A stretch of 49,221 nucleotides of DNA from an uncultured Ruminococcus sp. (GTDB lineage Bacteria > Bacillota > Clostridia > Oscillospirales > Acutalibacteraceae). The translations under genes and the position numbers were made by a program. The stretch lies in contig CACWNY010000047.1 in the NCBI GenBank assembly GCA_902762375.1, positions 1 through 49,221 on the forward strand, written 5' to 3'. The notes under the pieces were generated by a model that searched no databases, was not told the DNA's origin, and saw only the letters and a list, made by a program, of their open reading frames with translations. Below are positions 22,773-33,200 of this stretch, piece after piece (the first letter of the stretch is position 1; every line of letters begins with the position of its first letter).

Positions 22773-25163
22773 ATGAAATCCAAAAAAATCCTTTGCTGTA
22801 TACTTGCGTCTATGATAATTGCCAGTACGACAGTCGGTGCTACTCTTAGTGTTTCAGCGGTAAACAACGATGTCATTGCCGTCAGTGACAGTATTACCAA
22901 AGAAAACAACATCACCGCAGACTACACCTCTTTTATAATTGGTGGAAGTAACAACAAACAACTGATTATCCGAACAAATTCCACTTCGGAAAATGTCAGC
23001 ATTTGTCTGGGTGAACAGGAAATTGCCTCAACCAAAAACAACAAACAGGTCACTATTCAGGACGGTGTTGTTTCTGTCAATTTAAAAGTGTTCCATGATG
23101 TTAATGAACTGAAACAACAACTGACTTTTGTTTTCGATGATGGTACACTGTCTATCACGGTCTTTAATGTCGCTCATGAAGAAAATACACCTTATTATGC
23201 AGTCATGACGGACAATAATAACCCTTATATGTTCGGCGGAATGGATATGGAGAAAGATGAAGATACAGGACTGTACTGTTTCGAATTTACCAACAATCCT
23301 CCCGGAGAATATACTTTTTCTGTATATGAATGGAATAACGACAATTCTTTTGCTGTTATCAAAAACAATACACAATGGAGTTATCAGAATGATAATGAAA
23401 ATTGGGTAGCCGATGCGATGGTAACCTACGATGAAAGTACGGGAGAAGTTACCGCCACAACTGCCCGTGAATATGACAGCACGGAAGAAGAACCCATAGA
23501 ACTTTCTTATTTTGAAAACTGGGGTTATTATATAGATAATGAAAATGTTGTTATCAGCACCTACGACGGCACTGAAACAGCCGAAGTCACTGTTCCTGAT
23601 ACGATTGAAGACAAACCTGTAATAGAAATCAAAAACAATATTTTTAAAGACCATAGTGAAATCGTCAGCGTAACTTTACCAAAAACCATATATACTATCG
23701 GTGAAAGTGCCTTTGAAAACTGTACATCACTTGTCAATGTTAATTTGCCGACAGCGTTGGATTCAGTCGATAGTACTGCATTTAAAGGGTGTTCCTCTCT
23801 GACAGAAATCAACTTTCCTGAAAAAGCTGAAACATTCTTTGGTATTTCCGTTTTTGAAGACTGTACACAGCTTTCGTCTGTTACTCTGCCCCAAAAAATA
23901 CATTCTATTTCTGATGAAATGTTCAAAAACTGTAGAAGTCTGACAGATGTCAATATTCCTGATTCAGTTATGACAATCGGTTCCAGTGCATTTGAAAATT
24001 GTAAATCATTGGAAAAAGTAAATATTCCTGCAAAACTGGAATACTTAGGAATGTCAGCTTTTAAAAACTGTACAGCTTTAAGTGGTGAAATCACCTTGAC
24101 TGATATTGCTGATATTTCATCTTATACATTTTACGGTTGCCGTAACTTACAGAAAGTTACCTTTACCTCAAGTCAAAAAGTTGTTGACGACAATTCTCTT
24201 ACGATTGACGCAATGGCATTCGGTAACTGTAAATCTCTTAACGAAGTAGATTTCTTGATGACAAAAAATGTTACCGTAAAGAAGACCGCTTTCTTTAATT
24301 GTAGCAAAGTGAAAACTGTCCGTTATACAGGCGGTAATGACCAGTGGAAAGAAAATGTAAAAATCGAACTGTTGGGCAATCTGTATTTCCAGAGAGCTAT
24401 GGTTTATTTCGACAATATGAATTATGTTGAGTTGGATAAAGAAACATTGACTGTAAATAACGGCGACACCGTTACGCTTACTTATCATTCCGCACCATAT
24501 GGTGATATGGAATCCGATTTTAAGAAAATCACATGGCAAAGTAGTAATCCTGATGTAGCTACAGTCGATAAAGATGGTAATGTCACCGCTAAAAAGACGG
24601 GTACAACAGATATTATCGTTACTTCAACAACAAAGAGTGGTTATACTCATGAAACAAAATGTACCGTAACAGTGGTCAGACCCACCGAAAGTATCACCCT
24701 CAATAAAACTGCTGTCAATATCGGTGTTTCACAGAAGTATACCCTCAAAGCAACCGTAACTCCTGATGACGCTTCCAAAGAAATCAAATGGAGTTCCAGC
24801 GATAAAGAAATTGCAACTGTCAATAAAGACGGCGTTGTCACAGGTAAAATGACAGGTACAGTCACTATCACAGCAAAAACTTGGGACGGTAAGAAAGTTT
24901 CCTGCAAAGTCACTGTCAAGAAAGCTCCCAAAGAAATCACTCTTGATAAGGAAACTCTGACCCTGAATGTCAACAGCAACTATACTTTCACCAAAACAAC
25001 CACACCCAATTCTGCAACCTCCTACAAATGGACAAGTAGTAATCCTGATGTGGTAAGAGTATACAGTACAGGTAAAATCGTTGCTCAAAAATCAGGTACT
25101 TCTGTCATCACCGTTACCACACACAACGGCAAAACCGCTAGCTGTACAGTTACCGTTAAATAA
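22773..25163 (+). CDS. Secreted BspA-like LRR protein with three Big_2 domains
   Basis: 796 residues. The signal peptide (about 1-31) ends LSVSA. A beta-rich N-terminal region includes an aromatic PYYAVMTDNNNPYMF stretch that could bind carbohydrate or peptide, but no known module is certain. From about 255 to 545 there are BspA/LRR_5 units of 23 residues (pattern SAFENCTSLVNVNLP). Three Big_2 immunoglobulin-like domains follow (starting VELDKETL, ITLNKTAV, ITLDKETL). There is no LPxTG, SLH or dockerin, so it is released or held non-covalently. ATG 22773 has AGGAGAT. The TAA stop begins a TAATGCGTAATT repeat module. Confidence 0.9.
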   Translation: MKSKKILCCILASMIIASTTVGATLSVSAVNNDVIAVSDSITKENNITADYTSFIIGGSNNKQLIIRTNSTSENVSICLGEQEIASTKNNKQVTIQDGVVSVNLKVFHDVNELKQQLTFVFDDGTLSITVFNVAHEENTPYYAVMTDNNNPYMFGGMDMEKDEDTGLYCFEFTNNPPGEYTFSVYEWNNDNSFAVIKNNTQWSYQNDNENWVADAMVTYDESTGEVTATTAREYDSTEEEPIELSYFENWGYYIDNENVVISTYDGTETAEVTVPDTIEDKPVIEIKNNIFKDHSEIVSVTLPKTIYTIGESAFENCTSLVNVNLPTALDSVDSTAFKGCSSLTEINFPEKAETFFGISVFEDCTQLSSVTLPQKIHSISDEMFKNCRSLTDVNIPDSVMTIGSSAFENCKSLEKVNIPAKLEYLGMSAFKNCTALSGEITLTDIADISSYTFYGCRNLQKVTFTSSQKVVDDNSLTIDAMAFGNCKSLNEVDFLMTKNVTVKKTAFFNCSKVKTVRYTGGNDQWKENVKIELLGNLYFQRAMVYFDNMNYVELDKETLTVNNGDTVTLTYHSAPYGDMESDFKKITWQSSNPDVATVDKDGNVTAKKTGTTDIIVTSTTKSGYTHETKCTVTVVRPTESITLNKTAVNIGVSQKYTLKATVTPDDASKEIKWSSSDKEIATVNKDGVVTGKMTGTVTITAKTWDGKKVSCKVTVKKAPKEITLDKETLTLNVNSNYTFTKTTTPNSATSYKWTSSNPDVVRVYSTGKIVAQKSGTSVITVTTHNGKTASCTVTVK

Positions 25164-25291
25164 TGCGTAATTATTGAAAAATAACCTATAGCTATGACAA
25201 TTAAAAGTTTCGGTCAAGCCTTTTCAAAGGCTTGTGGGGTCAAGGGGTGAAACCCCTTGTGGGATTTTAAAGGGCGAAGCCCTTTAAAAAT
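25162..25291 (-). repeat. Palindromic repeat copy R16
   Basis: TAATGCGTAATTATTG and AGCTATGACAATTAAAAG, then the CAAGCCTTT/AAAGGCTTG form of P4, P3 CAAGGGGT/ACCCCTTG and P2 TTTAAAGGGC/GCCCTTTAAA with loop GAA. It begins at the stop codon of the LRR gene. Confidence 0.85.
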
Positions 25292-25333
25292 CACACAAAA
25301 AGATGACTTACTCCTTCCCCATTTCCCAAATTA

Positions 25334-25373
25334 CAAAATCCCCTTTCAGCCTAAAGGCTGAAAAGGGATTTTG
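25334..25373. terminator. Bidirectional terminator between two LRR genes
   Basis: Arms CAAAATCCC(C)TTTCAGCC and GGCTGAAAAGGGATTTTG around a TAAA loop. T runs lie on both outer sides. It serves converging genes ending at 25163 and 25404. Confidence 0.85.
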
Positions 25374-25403
25374 TCGTTTAGATTGGAACTACCTCAAAAG
25401 TAT

Positions 25404-26693
25404 TCAGTTTCTCAATAAATAGCGTTGGAATAAAATAACATCAGTAAGTGTAATCACCCCATCATTATTAAAATCCGCTATGTAGATGTTTCTTTGCGTA
25501 AGGGAGTAATCACTTATCAGCCATCTTTGTACGGAGATAATATCCGAAAGGGTAATTTTACCGTCATTATTGACATCATACTTCATCACTTGCTGTAATG
25601 CAGAAATACTGTCATTCAGATTGTTCTTTACTGACTGTACTTCTCTTTCAGACGGCAATTCCTTTTGCTGTACTTCTTTTGCCTGTAAAAGTGCGTTTTC
25701 CAGTTCATTAAACGAACTTTCGGTATACTGGAAAAATACAGGTAAATAATTTTCTGCCTGTATAATCAGGTTATCCAGTTCTTCCATACTTTTCAGCTTT
25801 AATGAATGGTAAGCATTATTCAAATTATCAAGTGCTGTACTGACTTCTTCAGGCAAGGAAAAGAAATTTTCGCTGACAACAACCGCATTATCATAAGCTG
25901 TCGTCAATGCTGTTATACTGTCTTGCGTATACCATGAAATATTCGTATGATTTCGCCAATAGTCAACAGACGAAACAGCCTGAAAAAGCTCCTCACTTTT
26001 TCTATTGGATATATCCACAAACGAAATGTTGTTTTCCAAAGCGTAACGGTAAGCAACAGAACCTGCTTCACCATAAATCGTCAGTCCGCTTTTCGTGGAG
26101 TAAAAGGCTGTCTGCGAAATTTTGGCAACCGATGACGGAATATAGATTTTATCCAGACTCATACAATGTCCAAAACAATAATCTTCCAGTTCCAGAACGG
26201 ACGAAGAAAGTATGACATTGTTAAGTCTGGTACAACCGTAAAAGATAAATTCCTGTAACTGTTTCAGTTCTTGTGTTTCAAAATTCACACTTTCCAACGC
26301 TGTACAATAAGCGAAAGCTCTCTTTCCTAAAATCATCAGATATTTCGGTAATGTGATACTCTGCAAATTTGTCATACGGTACATAGCGTCATCAGAAATC
26401 TGCAAAATATTTTCCGTCATTTCCAGATTTCTGACGGTGCTGTTGGTAGAAAAAGCTGATTTACCTATCTGTATCACCGCCACACCTCTTATGGAATACG
26501 GTAAACTGATTGTCTGTTGGTCTGCCAACTGACCTGTTGGAGAAATACCGATAATTTCGATAACATCAGAATTATCAATAAATTCATACAGAAACCCGTC
26601 CTGTTCACTATACGCTCCTGCACTGATGGTGAAAGATACTACTATCATAATTACGCAAACGAAAACAGCCAGAATTTTTTTATATTTTCTCAT
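25404..26693 (-). CDS. Secreted LRR protein with C-terminal type I dockerin
   Basis: 429 residues. A signal peptide (about 1-27) precedes LRR_5/BspA repeats (about 70-210) and a helical FIVAR-like region (about 230-365). A C-terminal dockerin (about 370-429) has both calcium loops: DVNNDGKITLSD and DFNNDGVITLTD, each followed by an F-helix (VQRWL, FQRYL). Dockerins bind cohesins on scaffoldins, so this non-enzymatic protein is probably displayed on a cellulosome-like complex or on a cell-surface cohesin. No cohesin or glycosidase lies in the window. ATG 26693 has GGGAGG. Confidence 0.9.
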   Translation of the reverse strand: MRKYKKILAVFVCVIMIVVSFTISAGAYSEQDGFLYEFIDNSDVIEIIGISPTGQLADQQTISLPYSIRGVAVIQIGKSAFSTNSTVRNLEMTENILQISDDAMYRMTNLQSITLPKYLMILGKRAFAYCTALESVNFETQELKQLQEFIFYGCTRLNNVILSSSVLELEDYCFGHCMSLDKIYIPSSVAKISQTAFYSTKSGLTIYGEAGSVAYRYALENNISFVDISNRKSEELFQAVSSVDYWRNHTNISWYTQDSITALTTAYDNAVVVSENFFSLPEEVSTALDNLNNAYHSLKLKSMEELDNLIIQAENYLPVFFQYTESSFNELENALLQAKEVQQKELPSEREVQSVKNNLNDSISALQQVMKYDVNNDGKITLSDIISVQRWLISDYSLTQRNIYIADFNNDGVITLTDVILFQRYLLRN

Positions 26694-26730
26694 CTATTAT
26701 TCCTCCCTTTTGGTTAAGGGTTGTTGGTCT

Positions 26731-26974
26731 TTATTGTCAAAATTTACTTTGGCAAATTTTGTTTTAAATTTTTATTCATTAAAGGGCTTCGCCCTTTAAA
26801 ATCCCACAAGGGGCTTTGCCCCTTGACCCCACAAGCCTTTGAAAAGGCTTGACCGAAACTTTTAATAAAAGTTTTTTGTCCACTTTTTTCAAAAAAGTGG
26901 TGGGGTTGAGGGGCAAAGCCCCTCATAGGGTTTCAGGGGCAAAGCCCCTGACCGACAAAGCCCCTTACCACCAG
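26731..26974. repeat. Paired palindromic repeats R17
   Basis: The forward unit has TTTATTGTCAAAATTT/GCAAATTTTG, P2 TTAAAGGGC/GCCCTTTAA, P3 CAAGGGGC/GCCCCTTG and the CAAGCC/GGCTTG form of P4. The reverse unit has P4 CCACTTTTTT/AAAAAAGTGG, P3 GAGGGGC/GCCCCTC and another P3 TCAGGGGC/GCCCCTGA, then AAAGCCCCTTA. That last TTA is the complement of the stop codon of the small gene at 26965. Confidence 0.83.
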
Positions 26975-27156
26975 TCATCATCTGTGGGAACAATATAGTC
27001 GGGTAATGTTGTTTCTTCCGTTGTTATTTCAGAGTCGATAATAATTTCATCTATCTTTTCTGTACCGTTGGTATTGTAATGCGGTTGCGATGCCGATATA
27101 ACATCTGTTAAACTGTATTCGATTATCTTAATTTCGGGTTCAATATATTCTTTCAT
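26965..27156 (-). CDS. Small acidic peptide gene, unknown function
   Basis: 63 residues from the second of two adjacent ATG codons, which has GGGAGG at six bases; the first would be only three bases away. The sequence begins MKEYIEPEIKIIEYSL and continues TDVISASQP, with an acidic C-terminal half ending DDDWW and no membrane segment. It lies 48 bases downstream of the giant surface-protein gene on the same strand, so co-transcription is likely. The start resembles short Y-x-x-P leader-like peptides seen in Clostridia, including some RiPP precursors, but no maturation enzyme is present and no lasso-type Gly or Thr is evident. The stop TAA sits in repeat R17. Confidence 0.68.
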   Translation of the reverse strand: MKEYIEPEIKIIEYSLTDVISASQPHYNTNGTEKIDEIIIDSEITTEETTLPDYIVPTDDDWW

Positions 27157-27207
27157 CATAAACCTCCCTAAAAACGATAATTGCCTATGTTATGATTAGC
27201 CCGAATA

Positions 27208-30200
27208 TTAAGAAGACTGATACTTCTCCATATAGACTTTTATATCAACAGAATTTTCCGTATTGGGATTGTTCAGATATTCAGACGCATTAAAGATAAT
27301 TTCCAAGTCCTCCTTACGATTTAACTGTGCAATCTGTTCGTCAGTCAATGTTTTCTTTCCTATTGTCACTTTCACAAATCTTCCTTTATAGACGGTTGTT
27401 CCCTCAGTTTTATCAAAGAAGTGAGGTGTAAGGACAATACTTTTGCCGTCAACAACTGTTGTATAGTTACTGCAACCCAGATAACCTAATTCAGGGTTTG
27501 TATCATTAAATTCGTAATACGATTCGGACGAGTCTGACTGTGCTACAGCAGTACCGTTGGACATATTGAGGAAATAAGTTTTTCTGGTATTCTGTTCGGT
27601 GAAATCCTTGACTTCCATCAGATTGAAAGTAACAGGTGTAGCAGAAATACGATACATAGCCTCTCCGTTATTATCTTTGATTTTCATGACCGTGTAACAA
27701 GTATAGAAACTTTTTTGTGTATTTTCATTGTTGGGCATATCAAAGACAATATTTACTCTGTTCTTGTTTGTCAATACAACACCGTTGGTAGTGGGATTAG
27801 GTTCTAAAGTACTGTCAGCATCAGCATGTTTGGTTACTTTCGTCATACTCATTCTGACTTTGTAATCACCCAGAGTAGTATCTTGTGTGACAACGATTTT
27901 ACTGTCAGTGACACTTGCCGAAACACTGCCAATCAGCATATTTCTTAACGACCCACCCAAAGTAAGGGCATTTCGGAAAGTTTGTGTATTACCATATTTC
28001 GCATTGTCGCCTGTTTTCGGGCTTTGGAAAAGTACATAACCTACCTGTTCAATGTCCACATCGGAATCCGCTGAACCTATTCCGCCAAAGACAACATCTA
28101 CACGGGTTCTGTCTTGTTTTCCGCTGGCGGTCTGTACAGAATAGTTGTTGTAGGTTCTGTCTGTCGCCGACGAAGCATAACCTACCTGTTCTTCTTCATT
28201 CGGCACCATATAGGAAACCTGATAAAGTTCCGTTTCGTTGCCAATAGATGAGTTTGCAGTAGTAATACCGTTCACAGTGAGATAACCTGTATCGGTAAGT
28301 GTAGCATCTGAAGTAACGGTTTGTACATAGAGTGGGGTTATATCGGGGTGTGCGGTGTGGAAAGCCTCAGCGTCAAAGCGTTCCAGTGTTCCGAAAGGTT
28401 CAAGCAATGCTTCGGGAATGGAATAACGACCGCTACTGTCTTTGTACATTTTGTTACCGTTATCATCTTCTTCCCAGAAAATGATGTGGGTTGTTTTCTG
28501 AACGGGATTATACAGTCTTTCGATAGTTCTGTTCTTTTCTGTATCAAATGGCACAAATTCTTCTTCCTGAGCAAAGGTCTTACCCGGTTCATAACGCTTT
28601 CTACTGTCGGAAGATTCACTGCCTGCCTTATTTGCCTCCTGATATACCGCTCTTATGGTAACATGGTCATTGACACGGTAATGATAGTTAAAGTTGGTAG
28701 AAACAGGAGTAAAGGTTGTTTTGGTTGTTTTGCCGTCATGGTAAGAAACAATTCTCTCCCAGTAGCCAAAGTACAGTTGTCTGCCGTCAGCGGTCGTGAT
28801 GTGATAGAGTTCCTTGGCGTCACTCGACAGTCCCAGTGCATTAATAATATCTGTATCAACAGCATTAGCAGTATGAGAAAGGTTGGTAATTCCGTTGAAA
28901 GGTACTTCATATTTGATATTGATATAATCACCTGTCTGGTAATTACCGATAGTTTTCGTTTCAGTCAATGTTTTTCCGCTTGCGTCCCAGTCATTAGGAA
29001 CAACCAGTTGTACATTGACATCATACAGCCTTAAGTGGTTAGCATAGGTTGCCTGTATAATATAGAACTCACCATTATTATAATAGAAATAATCTGTAGT
29101 CTGTAATTTAGCGATAAGCTGTGCCTTTGTGAGTGCTGACGAAGAATTGAGTATAGCTCTGTTGATAATACTTCTCAGAGAGTCTTTCAGACCGATAATG
29201 CTGTCCTGTGCGGAAACCGTTCCGCTTGTTGTACAGTCATCATGCAACGCATTATAAGCTGTTTCGTTAATAGTGGAGTTATCGTCATCATCGCCGTACA
29301 TAGCGTCAAGAATAGCGTTAAGTTCTGTAGAAACATTCAGCACTTCAAAATGGCTTTTCGATGTACCTGATGGTGTTCTGACAACATCACGGTAAAATGT
29401 ATTCTGGTCGTCATAATATACACCGTTTGCAGAAAGTGAATAATTGCACAATACATTATAAATCTGCGGTGCAGAACTACAAACATCACTTCTGGCAACA
29501 TCTTTCAGACTTAGTGAACCATTTTGCAGACCGTTTTCATATTCTGTACTGATACCCTTAATAAAATAAGTGTAGTTATTCCGTAAATCTGTTGCCTGTC
29601 CGTTGACGATATACCTGTCAATATATCTGTACAGTACAGGTATTCTTGGACTGTAAGTGTTGTATACCTCATATGTCCAGTTTGCATTATTAATCATCTC
29701 ATAGGTATTATTGTTACTGACAGTATACCGTCCTTCACTTGTCGGAGTAAGATTATTCTTAGTAAAGGCTCCATCTTTTGTTGTCGAAAGGTTATCATTA
29801 TCACTAATAACACCTGAAAAAGTAACTTTGCTGACACGTGATTCCAATGCTTCACCATAATATTCGACAGATGAGGATATTTCTTCTACTTTCAGATTTG
29901 TTCCTACAGGAATACCTGAAAATGTAACTGATGCACCTTCTACTAAAGTGAATGTTCCGTCTGCTTTTACTTTTACGGTTTTCTTAGGGTCATCTGCTGT
30001 ATAGTAGTTAGTATCGTCATAGCTATGCCCCAGTGCGTCTGTGCCTGAAAGTGTACCGATAAGATTTTCTGCAAGAGTAAACGCTTCCTTAGTAAGATTA
30101 CCTTGAACACGACAACCAAACAGATTTCTATAAGAGATAACAAAAGTATACTCTGTCTTTTTGCCGTCAGCGTCTTTATCACCCACTTTTCCCTCAAGTT

Positions 30201-33200
30201 TTTTACTGATAGTTACACTGCCTGTCTTAATATTGTGGGTATATTCCAGAGCCATGTTATTGCTGGTAACTTTAAATTCTCCTGAACCTGTTGTCCGTGC
30301 CGTTTCTACGGTAGTTGTTTCTGTATAAGTTCCGCCAACCAATTTAAAGTCTGTTTCATAGAAATCGTTGTAAGTTCTTGAAGAAGAATCAAAACCCATA
30401 ATACCTGTAGTAGCGTCAATATTGGAATTATTGGAATTACTGGTCTGGAATTTAGAAATATCTGTCTGGAGCTGGAAAGAAATCAACGGAGTATTGCCGT
30501 TACTGTCAACAGTAGAGGGAAATTGATTTCGGAAAATTGCGGTCTGGTCATATAACAAAGAAACAATACCGTTAGTCGGTACACCGACACCTTGTCCTGT
30601 TGCTGATTTTACAGTAGGAACGAGCGGATTTCCGTTAATATCCAGTTGTTTTGCGGTATCTCTCCATGTGTAGTATGCGGTGATATCTGTGAAGTAACTA
30701 CCATCATCTGACTGTGCGTTGTTTATCTCACTGTAGGTAGGTGACCACTGTTCTTTTCTGGTTTGGATTATATCCAATCTGTTGGTTTTCTGTGTCACAA
30801 CTGTTTTCTGAGCATAAGTATGATGAGCCGGATAACGGGCATTACCGTTAATATAGATATAGTTAGGAGATTTACGGCGGAAATTGAGTTCCAACGGAAC
30901 AGTAACATCATTGTTTGTACCTGCCTGCATATACTTTGTTCCCAGTTTGACCTTGAATACATCCATATTGGCAACACTCAATGTTTCCAGTTTCAGACCC
31001 GAATTGACATTATCGGCATTGACAGTATGACTTAAAGTAAGTTTGTCGTCACCGTCAGGAAGTTTGGCGTTAGGAATACTGATAGTATAAGAAGTTGCTG
31101 TACCACTAAGATTATCTTCGGTCGTCAGATAAGAAATGTGTTCGGTACTGTTTATGGTGATTTCTCCTGTTTCTGAAAGGGTGAAAACAATAGGTTCTTC
31201 CAGTATTTCATACCCGAACGGTGCAGAAGTTTCTTCGAGATAGTATTTACCCGGTGGAAGAGTGTTGTCGAGTTCTGTCAGAACACCGTTTTCATCTGAT
31301 ATCATCTCTTCATATCCTGGATAAGGATTAGTGTCCTGTGTTTCACCGTCTATACCTGATACACTGCGGTAGAGAGTAAATACTGCTCCTTCCAGCGGGT
31401 CATTGGTATCGCTTTCCACTTTTACCGCACTGAAATTATACGGTTTGTTGAACACCTCAATAAAAGCAACCAGTGCCGCATTGGAATCTCCTGCCTGATA
31501 GCCGTTCTGCCAATTAGCAGGGTTACCGCTTACTGTAACACCTGTTACGGTAAGCGAACCATCAAGTTCTGTGGTACCGTTGACCTGAAAAGTTATCGTA
31601 TTTGGTACGGGGATATACTTATCAGGAGGGCTGGTTTGTGTGAGGGTATAGTCAACATCGTGTTCAAAATCATAGACGATGGTAATTCTGCCATATACAT
31701 CTGAAGTAAATGTACCCAGTACGGTATCTCCCCGTTTTAAGACGAATACACCGTCAGCAAGAGGTATTTTATTGTTTTCATCGTATCGGCTGACCATATC
31801 GTAAAGGGAAATAACCAGACCGCCTTTACGGACATTGGTAATGGTATCTTTTCGGATATGATTATTCGCACCCGTTATCGTTCCCTGTTCATATTCCACA
31901 ACATATTCAGGAACTTTTGTGGTGGGCGGAGTAACGGGTACGCTGATAGTACGAGCCTGTTCAATGGCACTGTAAGTAACTGTACCGTCATCATGAACAA
32001 CAGGGTCTGTCAGCTTTACTTCATATATCAGATAATTTTCAAGTGTCGTACCTTCCTGCAGATGTTCAAAGAAATAGCTTACCGTTGTTTCGGGGTCTTT
32101 GATTTTTCTGACTGTATCCGAAACCAATATATTATTGACATAAACAGCGGTATAGATATTATCATGAGATTCCGTGAAATCGCTGTCACTCCAGACCTTA
32201 GTTGCCTGCAATCCCCAGCCACGCTTGTTTTCTACCGTCATATACGGTGACTGCAAAGGAACAACCTCTCCTATGTTGTCATCATCACCGTTTTCGACCC
32301 TATAGGTATTTCCTTCACGCTGATATTCGGAAAAACTGTAACCAAGCGGGATTTCTGAATCTCTTTCTTCTACTTTGAATTTCATACCGATGGGTAACTT
32401 AGGAATTTCTATGGTATATCCCGCAGGGATTTTGGAAATCGCTCCGTTTATAGAAGTTTCAAATGACAACAAGTCATCTTCTTCCTGTGATAATGTGGAG
32501 TGATTGGTTTTTTCCGTAGATACGAATTTTTGCGTATCACTATCCCAACGGCATAAATGACCATGATTGTCTTTTACATAATATTTGTACATATTGGCAA
32601 GTTCCAGCGTATCATCAGCACCGTTAGAAAGCCACAAACGGAAATTGAATGTCGTATCATCATCTTCTGCGGTCAGTTCATTGCCCTCAGCGTCAAGCAG
32701 TTTTTTATGGAAACTCAATGTTCGCAAAGCACTCTCAACAACATTGTTTTTATAAACGATTGACGGTTTCCTCTTGACTTCTATCCAACCTGAATCATAA
32801 TTTTTTCGGTCAGTATTTTCCGTTCCGTTGGTAATGTACACACCCTCAACGCTTAAATCATTGACATGAACAATGTTATAAACTTCTTCATTAATCGCAC
32901 ATTCCACAACTCTGTACTCAACGGTATCAGAGGGAAAATGAATTTCTGCACTTTTTCCGGGCTGCAGCAGATAAACACCATCATAGGTAACAGTGCTTCC
33001 GGGTGGTGTATAATGTTCCAGATATTTTACCTGTTGTGTGGAGTTCTGATAGGTAACATTAATCAGATTATCTTCATTCGTCAACAGCATTTCGGGACCG
33101 TTTTCGACTACCCTGTAAAAAATCTGATAAGGATATTCTACCAAATCAAAATCAGGTACTTGTACACCTGTCAGTTCTTTTGTCAGCATAACATGACCTG

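Noticed and set aside
26965..27156. Lasso peptide or other RiPP precursor
   Set aside because: The Y-x-x-P start is suggestive, but there is no cyclase, protease, recognition element or transporter nearby, and core-peptide residues are not evident.
27208..27300. LPxTG or other sortase signal at the end of the giant protein
   Set aside because: The C terminus IKVYMEKYQSS has no sorting motif, hydrophobic stretch or positive tail.
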